A stretch of DNA of 64,000 nt from Microcoleus vaginatus PCC 9802. GTDB lineage: Bacteria; Cyanobacteriota; Cyanobacteriia; Cyanobacteriales; Microcoleaceae. Location of the stretch: the NCBI GenBank assembly GCA_022701275.1, contig CP031740.1, positions 6,275,001-6,339,000 of the forward strand, in the 5' to 3' direction. Positions 38,071 to 47,345 of the stretch are shown piece by piece. The notes beneath the pieces are model-generated. The model was given only the letters and a program-made list of their open reading frames with translations, ran no database searches and was not told where the DNA came from. A program made the position numbers and the translations under genes. The first letter of the stretch is position 1. Each line of letters starts with the position of its first letter.

Positions 38071-41000
38071 ATGAACAAGCAAATTATTTTCGTAGATGAC
38101 TCAGTTCAAGATTACCAAAGCCTTATTCAAAACATAGATCGCGCTCAAGTTTTCATTTTAAAGGAAAATTTGAGCGCGATCGAACAAATTACTAACGCTT
38201 TAAATAATCAAAAAAATATTTCAGCCCTACACATCCTTTCACACGGCAGCCCAGGCAGCGTCAACCTCGGCACAGAAGAACTCAATGAGAACAATCTAGA
38301 AAATTGCAGCCAACAGCTCAAACAGTGGGGAAAAGCCCTCACCCAAAACGCCGACATTCTCTTATATGGATGCGAAGTAGCCAAAGGAGAAGCCGGTCAC
38401 AACTTCCTCAAGCGACTCAGTGAAATCACTGATGCCAACATCGCCGCCTCAGCCACCCCCACCGGCAGCGCTGAATTAGGAGGAGACTGGAACCTAGAAG
38501 TACAAATCGGGGATATTTCCACCCCAGTACCATTTAACGCCAACACCCTCAAAACTTACAGCGGCGTGCTCGGCTTCGCCCCCAAAGTTGACTTCCCTAC
38601 TGGCAGTAGCCCCTTTTTTCTCAGCATCGGCGACTTCAACGGCGACGGCCGCCCAGACTTAGCTGTGGCGAACATAGGCAGCAACACCGCCTCCATCCTG
38701 CTCAACACCACCGCCACCAACGCCACCACCCCCACCTTCGCCACCCAAGTCACCTTCGCTACTGGCACTGGCCCCTACTCCGTCAGCATCGGCGACATCA
38801 ACGGCGACGGCCGCCCCGACTTAGCTGTGGCGAACATAGACAGCAACACCGCCTCCATCCTGCTCAACACCACCCCCACCGGAGCCGCCACCCCCACTTT
38901 TGCCACCCAAGTTACCTTCCCTACTGGCACTAGCCCCAGATCAGTCAGCATCGGCGACTTCAACGGCGACGGCCGCCCCGACTTAGCTGTGGCGAACACT
39001 GACAGCAACACCGCCTCCATCCTGCTCAACACCACCCCCACCAACGCCACCACCCCCACTTTTGGCACCCAAGTTACCTTCCCTACTGGCGCTGGCGGTT
39101 ACCCCAGATCAGTCAGCATCGGCGACATCAACGGCGACGGGAAACCCGATTTGGCTACGGCGAACAACGGCAGCGACACCGCCTCCATCCTGCTCAACAC
39201 CACCCCCACCAACGCCACCACCCCCACTTTTGCTACCCAAGTCACCTTCCCTACTGGCAGTTTCCCCGTCGCCGTCAGCATCGGCGACTTCAACGGCGAC
39301 GGCCGCCCCGACTTAGCTGTGGCGAACAGTGACAGCAACACCGCCTCCATCCTGCTCAACACCACCCCCACCAACGCCACCACCCCCACTTTTGCCACCC
39401 AAGTTACCTTCCCTACTGGCACTAACCCCAGAGAGGTCAGCATCGGCGACATCAACGGCGACGGCAAACCAGACTTAGCTGTGGCGAACAGCTTCAGCAA
39501 CACCGCCTCCATCCTGCTCAATACCACCCCCACCAACGCCACCACCCCCACCTTCGCCACCGGTGTCACCTTCGCTACTGGCGATGGCCCCTACTCCGTC
39601 AGCATCGGCGACATCAACGGCGACGGGAAACCAGACTTAGCTGTGGCGAACTACTACAGCTACAACGCCTCCATCCTGCTCAACACCACCCCCAAAGTCA
39701 GCATCGCCGCAGGTACTACTCCCACCGAAACCGGCCCCACCACTGGCACATTTAATATCACCCTTGATACTGCCGCGCCCGCTGGTGGCATAGTCGTCAA
39801 CTTCAACACCACCGACAGTACCGCCGCTACTCCTGGTCACTACTCCTTAACGGCGGGTACGAATATCACGGCTGTTACTGCTAATACTTTCACCATTGCC
39901 GCTGGTGCAACTACCGCTGTCCTCAATGCCGTCCCCATTGATGATGCTATTATCAACCCAGGGGAAACAGTCAAAGTCAACGTCACTGCTGATACCAACA
40001 ATTTTAACTACTTTCTCGATCCAGTTGCCGCCAATACTACTGCTACACTAACAATTACCGACAACGACTTCCCCACAGTCAACCTCTCAGTTTCCCCAGT
40101 CACAAGTACAGAAACCGGAAGTCCAGTTATTACTGTCACCGCCACAGCATCTCAAGCAGTTGTCGGAGATCAAACTGTAAATGTGGCTCTGTCTGGAACT
40201 GCCACTGCTGCCGACTTCACTGGTACAATTCCCACTCTTATTACCATTCCTGCTGGTCAAACTACAGGTTCCTTTACCGTTAATGTTAATGATGATACCT
40301 TGGTAGAAGGGAGTGAAACAGGTACTTTCACAATCTCGACTCCTTCTAGCGGTATCACACTGGGAAATACGACAACAGGTAACGTTGCAATTACCGACAA
40401 CGACTTCCCCACAGTCAACCTCTCAGTTTCCCCAGTCACAAGTACAGAAACCGGAAGTCCAGTTATCACCGTCACCGCCACAGCATCCAGCGCAGTTGTC
40501 GGAGATCAAACTGTAAATGTGGCTCTGTCTGGAACTGCCACTGCTGCTGACTTTAACGGCACAATTCCCACTAACATTACCATTCTTAACGGTCAAACCA
40601 CAGGTTCCTTTACGGTTAATGTTAATGATGATGCACTAATCGAAGGAAGTGAAACAGGGACTTTCACTATTTCTACTCCTTCTAGTGGTGTTACACTGGG
40701 AACTACTTTATCGGGTGACGTTGCGATTACCGATAACGATTTCCCCACAGTTAACCTCTCCGTTTCTCCCACCACCGGCACCGAAGCCGGAACAACCAGC
40801 ATCACCGTCACTGCTACAGCCGCCGCACCTGTAGTCGGCAACCAAACCGTCAACCTCGCCTTAACTGGAGTTGCCACGCCTGCTGATTTCACCGGCACAA
40901 TTCCCACCCAAATAACCATCGCCGATGGCGCCACCAGCGGTTCTGTCACCTTCACCATTACCGACGACCAAATCGCCGAAATTGATGAAACTGCCAACCT

Positions 41001-44000
41001 CACCATTAGCAATCCATCAGCAGGCCTTCAATTAGGAACCACCACCACAGGTAGTTTCACCATCACCGACAACGACACCGCTGGCTTTCAAATCCTCCCG
41101 ATTAGCGGCAATACCAGCGAATTCGCAGGTCAAGCTACGTTTGACATCCGCTTAACCAGCCAACCCACCGCCGATGTCATCCTTGGCTTAACCAGCACCA
41201 ACACAGCAGAAGGCACCGTTTTACCCGCTAACCTCACCTTTAATTCCACCAATTGGAACGCTTACCAAACCGCCACAATCACCGGTGTAGACGATGTGGT
41301 GGCTGACGGTGATATTGCCTACCAAATTATCACCGCTGTCGATACCACCACCGCCGACACGAACTATAGCAATCTCAACCCACCAGATGTCAATGTCACC
41401 AACACAGACAACGACTCTCCAGGCGTTACCGTCACTCAATCTGCTGGCAGTACCGAAGTAACAGAAGGGGGAATTACCGATTCTTATACCCTACAATTGA
41501 ACACCCTCCCCACCAGCAATGTTGACGTTACCGTGACAGCGGATACTCAAGCAGAAGTTAGCCTAGATGGAACGAATTTTGCTGCCACGCAAATTCTAAC
41601 CTTCACAAATGTTAATGGCCAAACTCCTCAAATTGTCACCGTTCGTGCTGTTGATGACACCCTACCGGAAAACAACCATACAGGTGCAATAACCCACGCT
41701 ATTACCAACAGTACAGATCCCAATTATCCAACAACATTGGCGATTGGACCTGTGAATGCACAGATTACCGATAACGATATTACTTACAGCGTCGTCGGCA
41801 GTACCGCCACAGTGACTGAGGGAAATAGCGGTACTCAAGTGGTAAGTTTCACCGTTACCCGCACCGGAGAAACGAACCAAAGTAGCAGCATTGATTTTAG
41901 TTTTGGGGGAACAGCAACCACTGGCGTCGATTACAATAACGCCATTGTTACCGGAACCGGAGTTACCGCCACTGGCAGTACGGTTAGTTTTGCTGCCAAT
42001 GCTACCATAGCAACAATCGCGGTGGCCATTGTCGGCGATCGAATTACCGAACCTAACGAAACCCTAGCACTCACTCTGAGCAACGCGACTGCCCCAGGAA
42101 CTGCTAATATTATTGGTTCTCCAATAACCACCACGATTCAAGACGATGATATTGCGGGAATTTCTATCACTCCTACCAGCGGATTAACAACCACAGAAGC
42201 GGGGGGAACGGCTACTTTTACGGTAGTTCTAGATACTCAGCCTACAGCAGATGTGACGATTGGGACGACTTCGGATAATACGGCAGAAGGTACTGTAGAT
42301 AAACCGAGTTTAACTTTCACGAATGCTAACTGGAATACTCCCCAAACCGTCACAGTTACCGGAATAGATGAGAGTGTAGTAGATGGGAATGTTGCTTACA
42401 ATATTGTCACTGCTGCTGCTACCAGTACCGATACTAATTACAGTGGTGTTGATGCGGATGATGTCGCAGTCACTAATACTGACAATGACAGCAAAGGCAT
42501 CACCGTCACTCCTACCAGCGGTTTAACAACCACAGAAGCAGGGGGAACAGCTACTTTTACGGTAGTTCTAGATAGCCAGCCTACAGCAGATGTGACGATT
42601 GGGACGACTTCGGATAATACGGCTGAAGGTACTGTAGATAAACCGAGTTTAACCTTCACGAATGCTAACTGGAATACTCCCCAAACCGTCACAGTTACAG
42701 GAATAGATGACTTAGTAGAAGATGGGAATGTTGCTTACAACATTGTCACTGCTGCGGCTACCAGTACCGATACTAATTACAGCGGTGTTAATGCGGATGA
42801 TGTCGCAGTTACTAATACTGACAACGACAGCAAAGGCATCACCGTCACTCCCATCACTGGTTTAACAACTACTGAAGCGGGGGGAACAGCTACTTTTACG
42901 GTAGTTCTAGATAGCCAGCCTACAGCAGATGTGACTATTGGGACGACTTCAAATAATACGGCTGAAGGTACTGTAGATAAACCCAGTTTAACTTTCACGA
43001 ATGCTAACTGGAATACTCCCCAAACCGTCACAGTCACCGGAATAGATGACTTAGTAGTAGATGGGAATGTTGCTTACAACATTCTCACTGCTGCTGCTAC
43101 CAGTACCGATATTAATTACAGCGGTGTTAATGCCAACGATGTATTAGTCAGTAATACTGACAATGACACCGCACCAACCCCTGCACCCGCACCAACCCCT
43201 GCACCCGCACCAACCCCTGCACCCGCACCAACCCCTGCACCCATACCAACCCCTGCACCAACACCCGCACCAACCCCTGCACCCGCACCAACCCCTGCAC
43301 CCATACCAACCCCTGCACCAACCCCTGCACCAACTCCTGCACCTGTAACCACACCAACTCTCGCACCCGTAACCACACCAACTTCTGCACCTGTACCAAC
43401 ACCAACTCCTGCACCTGTACCAACACCAACTCCTGCACCAACGCCATCGATAACACCAACACCAACACCAATAACTAACAACATCCCCAATGATGACTGC
43501 ATCTGCGATGACATTGCCTATCCCAACTTAAACCAACCGAATTTAGTTGAAAACACCATACTCGGTGTAGCGGGAGTTCAAATAGGTACTGCCAAAAACG
43601 ATGAAGTATTGGGCAGCAACAACGGCAATATATTCGATGCCAAATCCGGGAATGACAACTTATATGGTGGTGCCAGCAACGACATCTTTAATGGCAACCA
43701 AGGCAACGACTTCATCACCGGAGGCAAAGGTGACGACATCCTCTATGGAGATGAAGGAAACGACATCGTTCTTGGCGAATTGGGCAACGATTTAATTTTC
43801 GGAGGCAAAGGCAATGACTCCATAAATAGCCGCGAAGGTAATGACATCATTCTTGGTGATAAAGATGATGATTTCATCGATGGTGGCAAGGATAATGACA
43901 CCTTATATGGAGGCAAAGGTAACGACATAATGCTTGGTAGTCTAGGTGATGACTACCTGTTTGGACAGTTAGGTTCAGATACTATCTGCGGCGGTGTAGG

Positions 44001-44391
44001 TAATGACTTAATTAGCGGTAACGAACAAGCCGATATCCTGGGAGGATGTGAAGGAAATGATACTCTTTATGGAGGGGAAGATAATGATACTCTCCTGGGG
44101 GGGAAAGACTCTGATATCCTTTACGGAGACTTAGGCAATGATAGTTTGGTTGGCGGTAGCGGCAATGATATTTTTGTCTTAAAAGCTGGTCAAGGATTTG
44201 ATATAATCGCTGATTTTACCCTGGGTCAAGATTTGATTGGATTAACCGGAGGTTTGAGTTTTGGTCAGTTAGAAATAACTCAAAATACTCAGGGAACTCT
44301 TATTAAGAACCTCTTGACAGGGGAGCAGTTAGGTGTGATGGTTGGAGTGAGTGCCAATGCGATTACATCGGCTAATTTCCTGCTGGTTTAG
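38071..44391 (+). CDS. Giant DUF4347/FG-GAP/Calx-beta/RTX protein, paralogue
   Basis: A 2106-residue protein starting [20 protein letters not shown] with no signal peptide. Order: DUF4347 (about 1-165; His58 in HILSHGSPG, Cys101 in [10 protein letters not shown]), seven FG-GAP/VCBS repeats (about 180-545; [17 protein letters not shown] ... ASILLNTTP, with DxNxDGxxD calcium-binding loops), Calx-beta-like repeats, the tract shared with the first giant protein, a Pro/Ala/Thr linker and RTX repeats with the same C-terminus. The passenger differs from the Gly-rich one of the first protein, while the N- and C-terminal modules match, so the genes exchange modules. Likely secreted by a type I system and bound at the cell surface; this is inference. 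Confidence 0.87.
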   Translation: MNKQIIFVDDSVQDYQSLIQNIDRAQVFILKENLSAIEQITNALNNQKNISALHILSHGSPGSVNLGTEELNENNLENCSQQLKQWGKALTQNADILLYGCEVAKGEAGHNFLKRLSEITDANIAASATPTGSAELGGDWNLEVQIGDISTPVPFNANTLKTYSGVLGFAPKVDFPTGSSPFFLSIGDFNGDGRPDLAVANIGSNTASILLNTTATNATTPTFATQVTFATGTGPYSVSIGDINGDGRPDLAVANIDSNTASILLNTTPTGAATPTFATQVTFPTGTSPRSVSIGDFNGDGRPDLAVANTDSNTASILLNTTPTNATTPTFGTQVTFPTGAGGYPRSVSIGDINGDGKPDLATANNGSDTASILLNTTPTNATTPTFATQVTFPTGSFPVAVSIGDFNGDGRPDLAVANSDSNTASILLNTTPTNATTPTFATQVTFPTGTNPREVSIGDINGDGKPDLAVANSFSNTASILLNTTPTNATTPTFATGVTFATGDGPYSVSIGDINGDGKPDLAVANYYSYNASILLNTTPKVSIAAGTTPTETGPTTGTFNITLDTAAPAGGIVVNFNTTDSTAATPGHYSLTAGTNITAVTANTFTIAAGATTAVLNAVPIDDAIINPGETVKVNVTADTNNFNYFLDPVAANTTATLTITDNDFPTVNLSVSPVTSTETGSPVITVTATASQAVVGDQTVNVALSGTATAADFTGTIPTLITIPAGQTTGSFTVNVNDDTLVEGSETGTFTISTPSSGITLGNTTTGNVAITDNDFPTVNLSVSPVTSTETGSPVITVTATASSAVVGDQTVNVALSGTATAADFNGTIPTNITILNGQTTGSFTVNVNDDALIEGSETGTFTISTPSSGVTLGTTLSGDVAITDNDFPTVNLSVSPTTGTEAGTTSITVTATAAAPVVGNQTVNLALTGVATPADFTGTIPTQITIADGATSGSVTFTITDDQIAEIDETANLTISNPSAGLQLGTTTTGSFTITDNDTAGFQILPISGNTSEFAGQATFDIRLTSQPTADVILGLTSTNTAEGTVLPANLTFNSTNWNAYQTATITGVDDVVADGDIAYQIITAVDTTTADTNYSNLNPPDVNVTNTDNDSPGVTVTQSAGSTEVTEGGITDSYTLQLNTLPTSNVDVTVTADTQAEVSLDGTNFAATQILTFTNVNGQTPQIVTVRAVDDTLPENNHTGAITHAITNSTDPNYPTTLAIGPVNAQITDNDITYSVVGSTATVTEGNSGTQVVSFTVTRTGETNQSSSIDFSFGGTATTGVDYNNAIVTGTGVTATGSTVSFAANATIATIAVAIVGDRITEPNETLALTLSNATAPGTANIIGSPITTTIQDDDIAGISITPTSGLTTTEAGGTATFTVVLDTQPTADVTIGTTSDNTAEGTVDKPSLTFTNANWNTPQTVTVTGIDESVVDGNVAYNIVTAAATSTDTNYSGVDADDVAVTNTDNDSKGITVTPTSGLTTTEAGGTATFTVVLDSQPTADVTIGTTSDNTAEGTVDKPSLTFTNANWNTPQTVTVTGIDDLVEDGNVAYNIVTAAATSTDTNYSGVNADDVAVTNTDNDSKGITVTPITGLTTTEAGGTATFTVVLDSQPTADVTIGTTSNNTAEGTVDKPSLTFTNANWNTPQTVTVTGIDDLVVDGNVAYNILTAAATSTDINYSGVNANDVLVSNTDNDTAPTPAPAPTPAPAPTPAPAPTPAPIPTPAPTPAPTPAPAPTPAPIPTPAPTPAPTPAPVTTPTLAPVTTPTSAPVPTPTPAPVPTPTPAPTPSITPTPTPITNNIPNDDCICDDIAYPNLNQPNLVENTILGVAGVQIGTAKNDEVLGSNNGNIFDAKSGNDNLYGGASNDIFNGNQGNDFITGGKGDDILYGDEGNDIVLGELGNDLIFGGKGNDSINSREGNDIILGDKDDDFIDGGKDNDTLYGGKGNDIMLGSLGDDYLFGQLGSDTICGGVGNDLISGNEQADILGGCEGNDTLYGGEDNDTLLGGKDSDILYGDLGNDSLVGGSGNDIFVLKAGQGFDIIADFTLGQDLIGLTGGLSFGQLEITQNTQGTLIKNLLTGEQLGVMVGVSANAITSANFLLV
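38590..39680 (+). repeat. FG-GAP/VCBS tandem repeats
   Basis: Seven units of about 160 bases, each encoding roughly 53 residues with the core [15 protein letters not shown] and a linker [21 protein letters not shown] identity between units is high. They predict an integrin-like beta-propeller with a calcium loop per blade; seven is the usual blade number. Confidence 0.88.
40768..43083 (+). repeat. 2.3-kb tract identical to 32660-34975
   Basis: Second copy of the shared tract. On the left it diverges upstream of CCCACCACCGG (GTTTCTCCC here, GTTACTCCC in the first gene). On the right it ends before C at 43084 (G in the first copy), after which the two genes differ in both protein and DNA. Confidence 0.88.
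43171..43470 (+). repeat. Pro/Ala/Thr low-complexity linker repeat
   Basis: Tandem CCAACCCCTGCACCCGCA-type units encode [11 protein letters not shown] residues between the Calx-beta and RTX regions of the second giant protein. Confidence 0.85.
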
Positions 44392-44403
44392 GGAAAGAGA
44401 GAA

Positions 44404-44444
44404 AAGTGCGATCGCCCGTTGAGTAAAAAAGGGCGATCGCACTT
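44404..44444. terminator. Perfect 14-bp hairpin between convergent genes
   Basis: AAGTGCGATCGCCC (44404-44417) and GGGCGATCGCACTT (44431-44444) form a perfect stem built from two HIP1 octamers. It lies 12 bases after the second giant gene and 37 bases before the end of convergent cruG, so it can serve both strands. There is no long T tract, so termination efficiency is uncertain. Confidence 0.6.
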
Positions 44445-44480
44445 CTACCAATTTTAAAAGGTCTAGCAAAAATTTAATGG

Positions 44481-45692
44481 TTATTCATACTTTCGGCCGC
44501 GCCACTGAGTAGGCTGATTTAAAGCAGAAATTAGAATTCGCAAAAACGCCAGCGGATCGGCTAAAGGTGACAGCCAAAACAGCCATTTACCCGATGCCCC
44601 AGTTGTATCGTAGGAAGGTGCGATCGCCAAACACAAAGCCGATCGCACAGCAACCAAAAATACATTCAATCCCAACAGCCAAAAGTGCGGAAATAGACCA
44701 ACCGGCGGCAGCGAACCAAACAGCAAATAGCACAACACAATCGGCACCGGCAAACCTTGAACCGCCAGCAACAGCCACAAATCGCCCCAAATTTGACCGC
44801 TTGAAGCAGCATCTTTCAAATCGAGCGATCGACCCCATTCATTCCAAGTCTCGATCGCCCCCTCATACATCCGCACCTGCAACACCTTAGCCCCATCCAA
44901 AAAGCCCACCTTAAAGCCCTTAGCAGCCGCATAGCGAGCCAGAGTCACATCATCGCAAAACGAACCCCTCGCGACCTCATAGCCCCCTAATGCCACCAAA
45001 ACCTCGCGCTTACACAAGAAACACTGACCGTTCGCCATCACCCGTTCCGGCACATCCCCGCCAGTCCCCGTCGGCCCGAACCGATAAACCAAAGTCATTA
45101 ACAAAGCAGGTTGCAGCCACAACTCCCCCGGATACTTGAGGATAAACTGCGGCGACAGCGAAATCAAATCGTAATTTCCAGCTTTCGCCGTTTTGAGTAA
45201 ACTCGCAATCAAACCCGGATGCGGCACAGTATCCGCATCGATGCCCAAAATCCACTCGCACTTCTCGGAACTTGCCAAAAAACCCGCATTCAGCGCCCAG
45301 GGACGCCCTACCCAACCCGCCGGCAGCGGATCGTCGTTAATCAGGCGAAACCGGGGGTCTTTTTGTGCTGCTGCTTTGACTAAATCTCCGGTTCCGTCTA
45401 CCGAATAGCTGTCAACCACAATTACTTCTCGGAGTTCGTAACTTTGGCGGCTTAATCCTTCCAAACAAGGCGAAATGCGATCGGCTTCGTTCAAAGTCGG
45501 TACTACCGCAGTACAAGCACCCAACAAATCCAGCGTCGGCGAATCCGGTTCCAGGGGCGGGATGCGCGATGGGCCTTTAATCAGACGCGACATAAGAAGG
45601 GCTGCGGCGGGCAATTGCAGCAGCAGGAATGCGACAGCGATGATACTTGTCAGCGGTTGGGGGAACAGGTGAGGGGCGATCGGGAAAACCAT
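44481..45692 (-). CDS. cruG: CruG-type carotenoid 2'-O-glycosyltransferase
   Basis: I chose the ATG at 45692; a TTG four codons upstream is also in frame. The 403-residue family 2 glycosyltransferase has an N-terminal membrane helix, the GT2 fold (ACTAVVPTLNEADRISPCLE, VIVVDSYSVDGTGDL, ILGIDADTVPHPGLIASLL with the DxD motif, QCFLCKREVLVALGGYE) and C-terminal membrane helices (VQGLPVPIVLCYLLFGSLPP, LFWLSPLADPLAFLRI). CruG glycosylates the 2'-hydroxyl of myxol-type carotenoids to give myxoxanthophyll, and its gene normally neighbours cruF, as here. The pair is on the same strand but separated by 399 bases containing a repeat and a terminator. Confidence 0.87.
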   Translation of the reverse strand: MVFPIAPHLFPQPLTSIIAVAFLLLQLPAAALLMSRLIKGPSRIPPLEPDSPTLDLLGACTAVVPTLNEADRISPCLEGLSRQSYELREVIVVDSYSVDGTGDLVKAAAQKDPRFRLINDDPLPAGWVGRPWALNAGFLASSEKCEWILGIDADTVPHPGLIASLLKTAKAGNYDLISLSPQFILKYPGELWLQPALLMTLVYRFGPTGTGGDVPERVMANGQCFLCKREVLVALGGYEVARGSFCDDVTLARYAAAKGFKVGFLDGAKVLQVRMYEGAIETWNEWGRSLDLKDAASSGQIWGDLWLLLAVQGLPVPIVLCYLLFGSLPPVGLFPHFWLLGLNVFLVAVRSALCLAIAPSYDTTGASGKWLFWLSPLADPLAFLRILISALNQPTQWRGRKYE

Positions 45693-45738
45693 ACTATTAA
45701 ACAATTGAAGAATTGGGAAGGACTTACTGGATATGGGG

Positions 45739-45876
45739 CAATACGGTTGGGTTAAAACTATTTATTCCTCGGAGATCCCCCTCGCATCCCCCTTAAGAAG
45801 GGGGACTTTGAGTAAGTTCTTGTCCCCCCCTTAAAAAGGGGGCTTAGGGGGGATCAAGCTTAACTGAACCGTATTG
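45739..45876. repeat. MITE-like element in the cruF-cruG gap
   Basis: A 138-base element with 17-base inverted termini, CAATACGGTTGGGTTAA and (reverse) CAATACGGTTCAGTTAA, with two mismatches; the termini match those at 17846-17957. Its interior (45774-45855) is the palindromic GATCCCCC repeat also seen at 29531-29604, so one element appears nested in another. The rest of this 399-base gap (45693-46091) holds an AT-rich stretch and the cruF terminator. Confidence 0.7.
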
Positions 45877-45997
45877 GGATATGGATTGGGAGCTTATTTA
45901 CAGTTAATTTTTTTTGTAAGTGGTATCAATTTAAAAATTTAATAAAATTTTGACCTCAAACATATTACAGGAATTGGGAATGAAAAAATCGCTGCTG

Positions 45998-46030
45998 AAA
46001 AACCCGGTTTCTTGTAGAAACCGGGTTTTT
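45998..46030 (-). terminator. Terminator-like palindrome after cruF
   Basis: Perfect 14-base stem AAAAACCCGGTTTC/GAAACCGGGTTTTT with a TTGTA loop, ending in T runs on both strands. It lies about 60 bases after the cruF stop, so it can end the cruF transcript and separate it from cruG. The core AAACCCGGTTT recurs at 47206-47219 and near 63697 and 63830, so this is also an interspersed repeat. Confidence 0.65.
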
Positions 46031-46091
46031 AAACTAGCTCAAAATTTAGTGTAAATTTTTGCTAAATCAGCCGCAGTTGCTCGCTAGCAAC

Positions 46092-47033
46092 TCACTTACG
46101 CAAAACGCCCACGGGCTGAGGAGGAATTTCAGCCGTGATAACAGATGTATCCAAAGACGGCATTGTTTCGGTTACGTCACCTGCTGCGGGTTTAGCGATC
46201 CAGCTTAACGCGATCGCCGGAACTACGCCCAGAAGCACCGCTAGCGATGTCGGGAACCAGAACCGAGAATCCAACGAAGTTACAGTGATAATTGCTCCGA
46301 AAGCAAAGTTTACCAAATAAACAATTAAGGGCAAACCCAATTCCGATCGCTCTAATTTAATCGGTGTTTTTCTCCAGAAGAAAGCTGCTACAGACATAAA
46401 TAGCGCCCCCGTACCCATCCAGCCAGCCAAATTGCGGTAAGGCATCCCAAAGAAAGCCCCAAGTTCCTCAAACTCCCAAAAAGGCACAGAAGTTTGACTC
46501 ATCGCCGGATCTAGTACAAAATCCCAAGCTGTTAGCAGCAAAGCACCAAGGGCGATCGCCCCTATTTGGCGCACCCAGTTGAGTTCACCTTTACCGCCAG
46601 CTACTCCAGCGCGAGCAATTATGTATGAAACCAGTCCCAGATAAAACCACGAGAGGGGAATTGTAAACGGAACCAGGCCTGCAATTTTGTAACCCAAACC
46701 GCTCAAATAATGGTAGTGGCCGAAGGGAAAACCCGTACTCGTTCCCAACAACTCGCTACTCAAGGACAAAAACACAGAAGGCAGTAAAAAAGCCAGAGTT
46801 GCACCCGTGCCCAACGTCCGCAAGGCATAGAGAGCAACCGCTGCAGCACCAAAGATGATATAAACTACTCCACCCCCAGCCATCCCCCACTGGAATAGCG
46901 TTTGCCCTGCTGGTGGCAAACTCATCACCAATTCGGGACGGGGTAAAATCAGCAGCAACCCTGCCAATCCAAAAGCCATTGACAAGACGTGGGCAATTAA
47001 GCAAAAGCGCTCAGCAATCAAAAGTTGCTTCAT
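46092..47033 (-). CDS. cruF: CruF, gamma-carotene 1'-hydroxylase/hydratase
   Basis: I chose the ATG at 47033 (MKQLLIAERFCLIAHVLSMA) because GAGGAG lies seven bases upstream; the frame is also open for 12 more codons. The 313-residue protein has eight or so membrane helices and the conserved DUF422 segments SSELLGTSTGFPFGHYHYLS, YKIAGLVPFTIPLSWFYLGL and WDFVLDPAMSQTSVPFWEFE. CruF hydrates the psi end of carotenoids (C-1') on the way to myxol. The downstream cruG supplies the next enzyme, so together they support myxoxanthophyll synthesis. Confidence 0.9.
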   Translation of the reverse strand: MKQLLIAERFCLIAHVLSMAFGLAGLLLILPRPELVMSLPPAGQTLFQWGMAGGGVVYIIFGAAAVALYALRTLGTGATLAFLLPSVFLSLSSELLGTSTGFPFGHYHYLSGLGYKIAGLVPFTIPLSWFYLGLVSYIIARAGVAGGKGELNWVRQIGAIALGALLLTAWDFVLDPAMSQTSVPFWEFEELGAFFGMPYRNLAGWMGTGALFMSVAAFFWRKTPIKLERSELGLPLIVYLVNFAFGAIITVTSLDSRFWFPTSLAVLLGVVPAIALSWIAKPAAGDVTETMPSLDTSVITAEIPPQPVGVLRK

Positions 47034-47139
47034 GGGACTCCTCGAAAAAATATTAGATGCAGAAAGCACTTCCTAACAGTTTACAAATCTTTAACAAAAA
47101 ACGAACACGAACTCGCGATCGGCATTTTTCCAAAACTTA

Positions 47140-47263
47140 CACGCAGGGCCGAGAAACCCCGTTTCTGACTGACTACCTCGTTGCTAAACCCCTTATTTTT
47201 CTAAGAAACCCGGTTTCTTGGCGAGGGAAGAAGGGCATAAGTGCCGAATGCCCTTCTTCCCTC
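47140..47263. repeat. Palindromic repeats upstream of cruF
   Basis: The 312-base gap between cruF and the TPR-CHAT gene. It contains AAACCCGGTTTC-type words (47152-47166, 47206-47219) and a perfect 16-base inverted repeat, GAGGGAAGAAGGGCAT (47223-47238) and ATGCCCTTCTTCCCTC (47248-47263), with a nine-base loop. The long hairpin lies downstream of the TPR-CHAT gene on its strand and might end its transcript, although no T tract follows. The cruF promoter must also lie here. Confidence 0.65.
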
Positions 47264-47345
47264 GGACTTCTATCCGTTATATCCGTTACACGCCTCCGTT
47301 ACCTGCTAGATAACTAAATCATTCTGCCTTCTGCCTTCCAATAAA

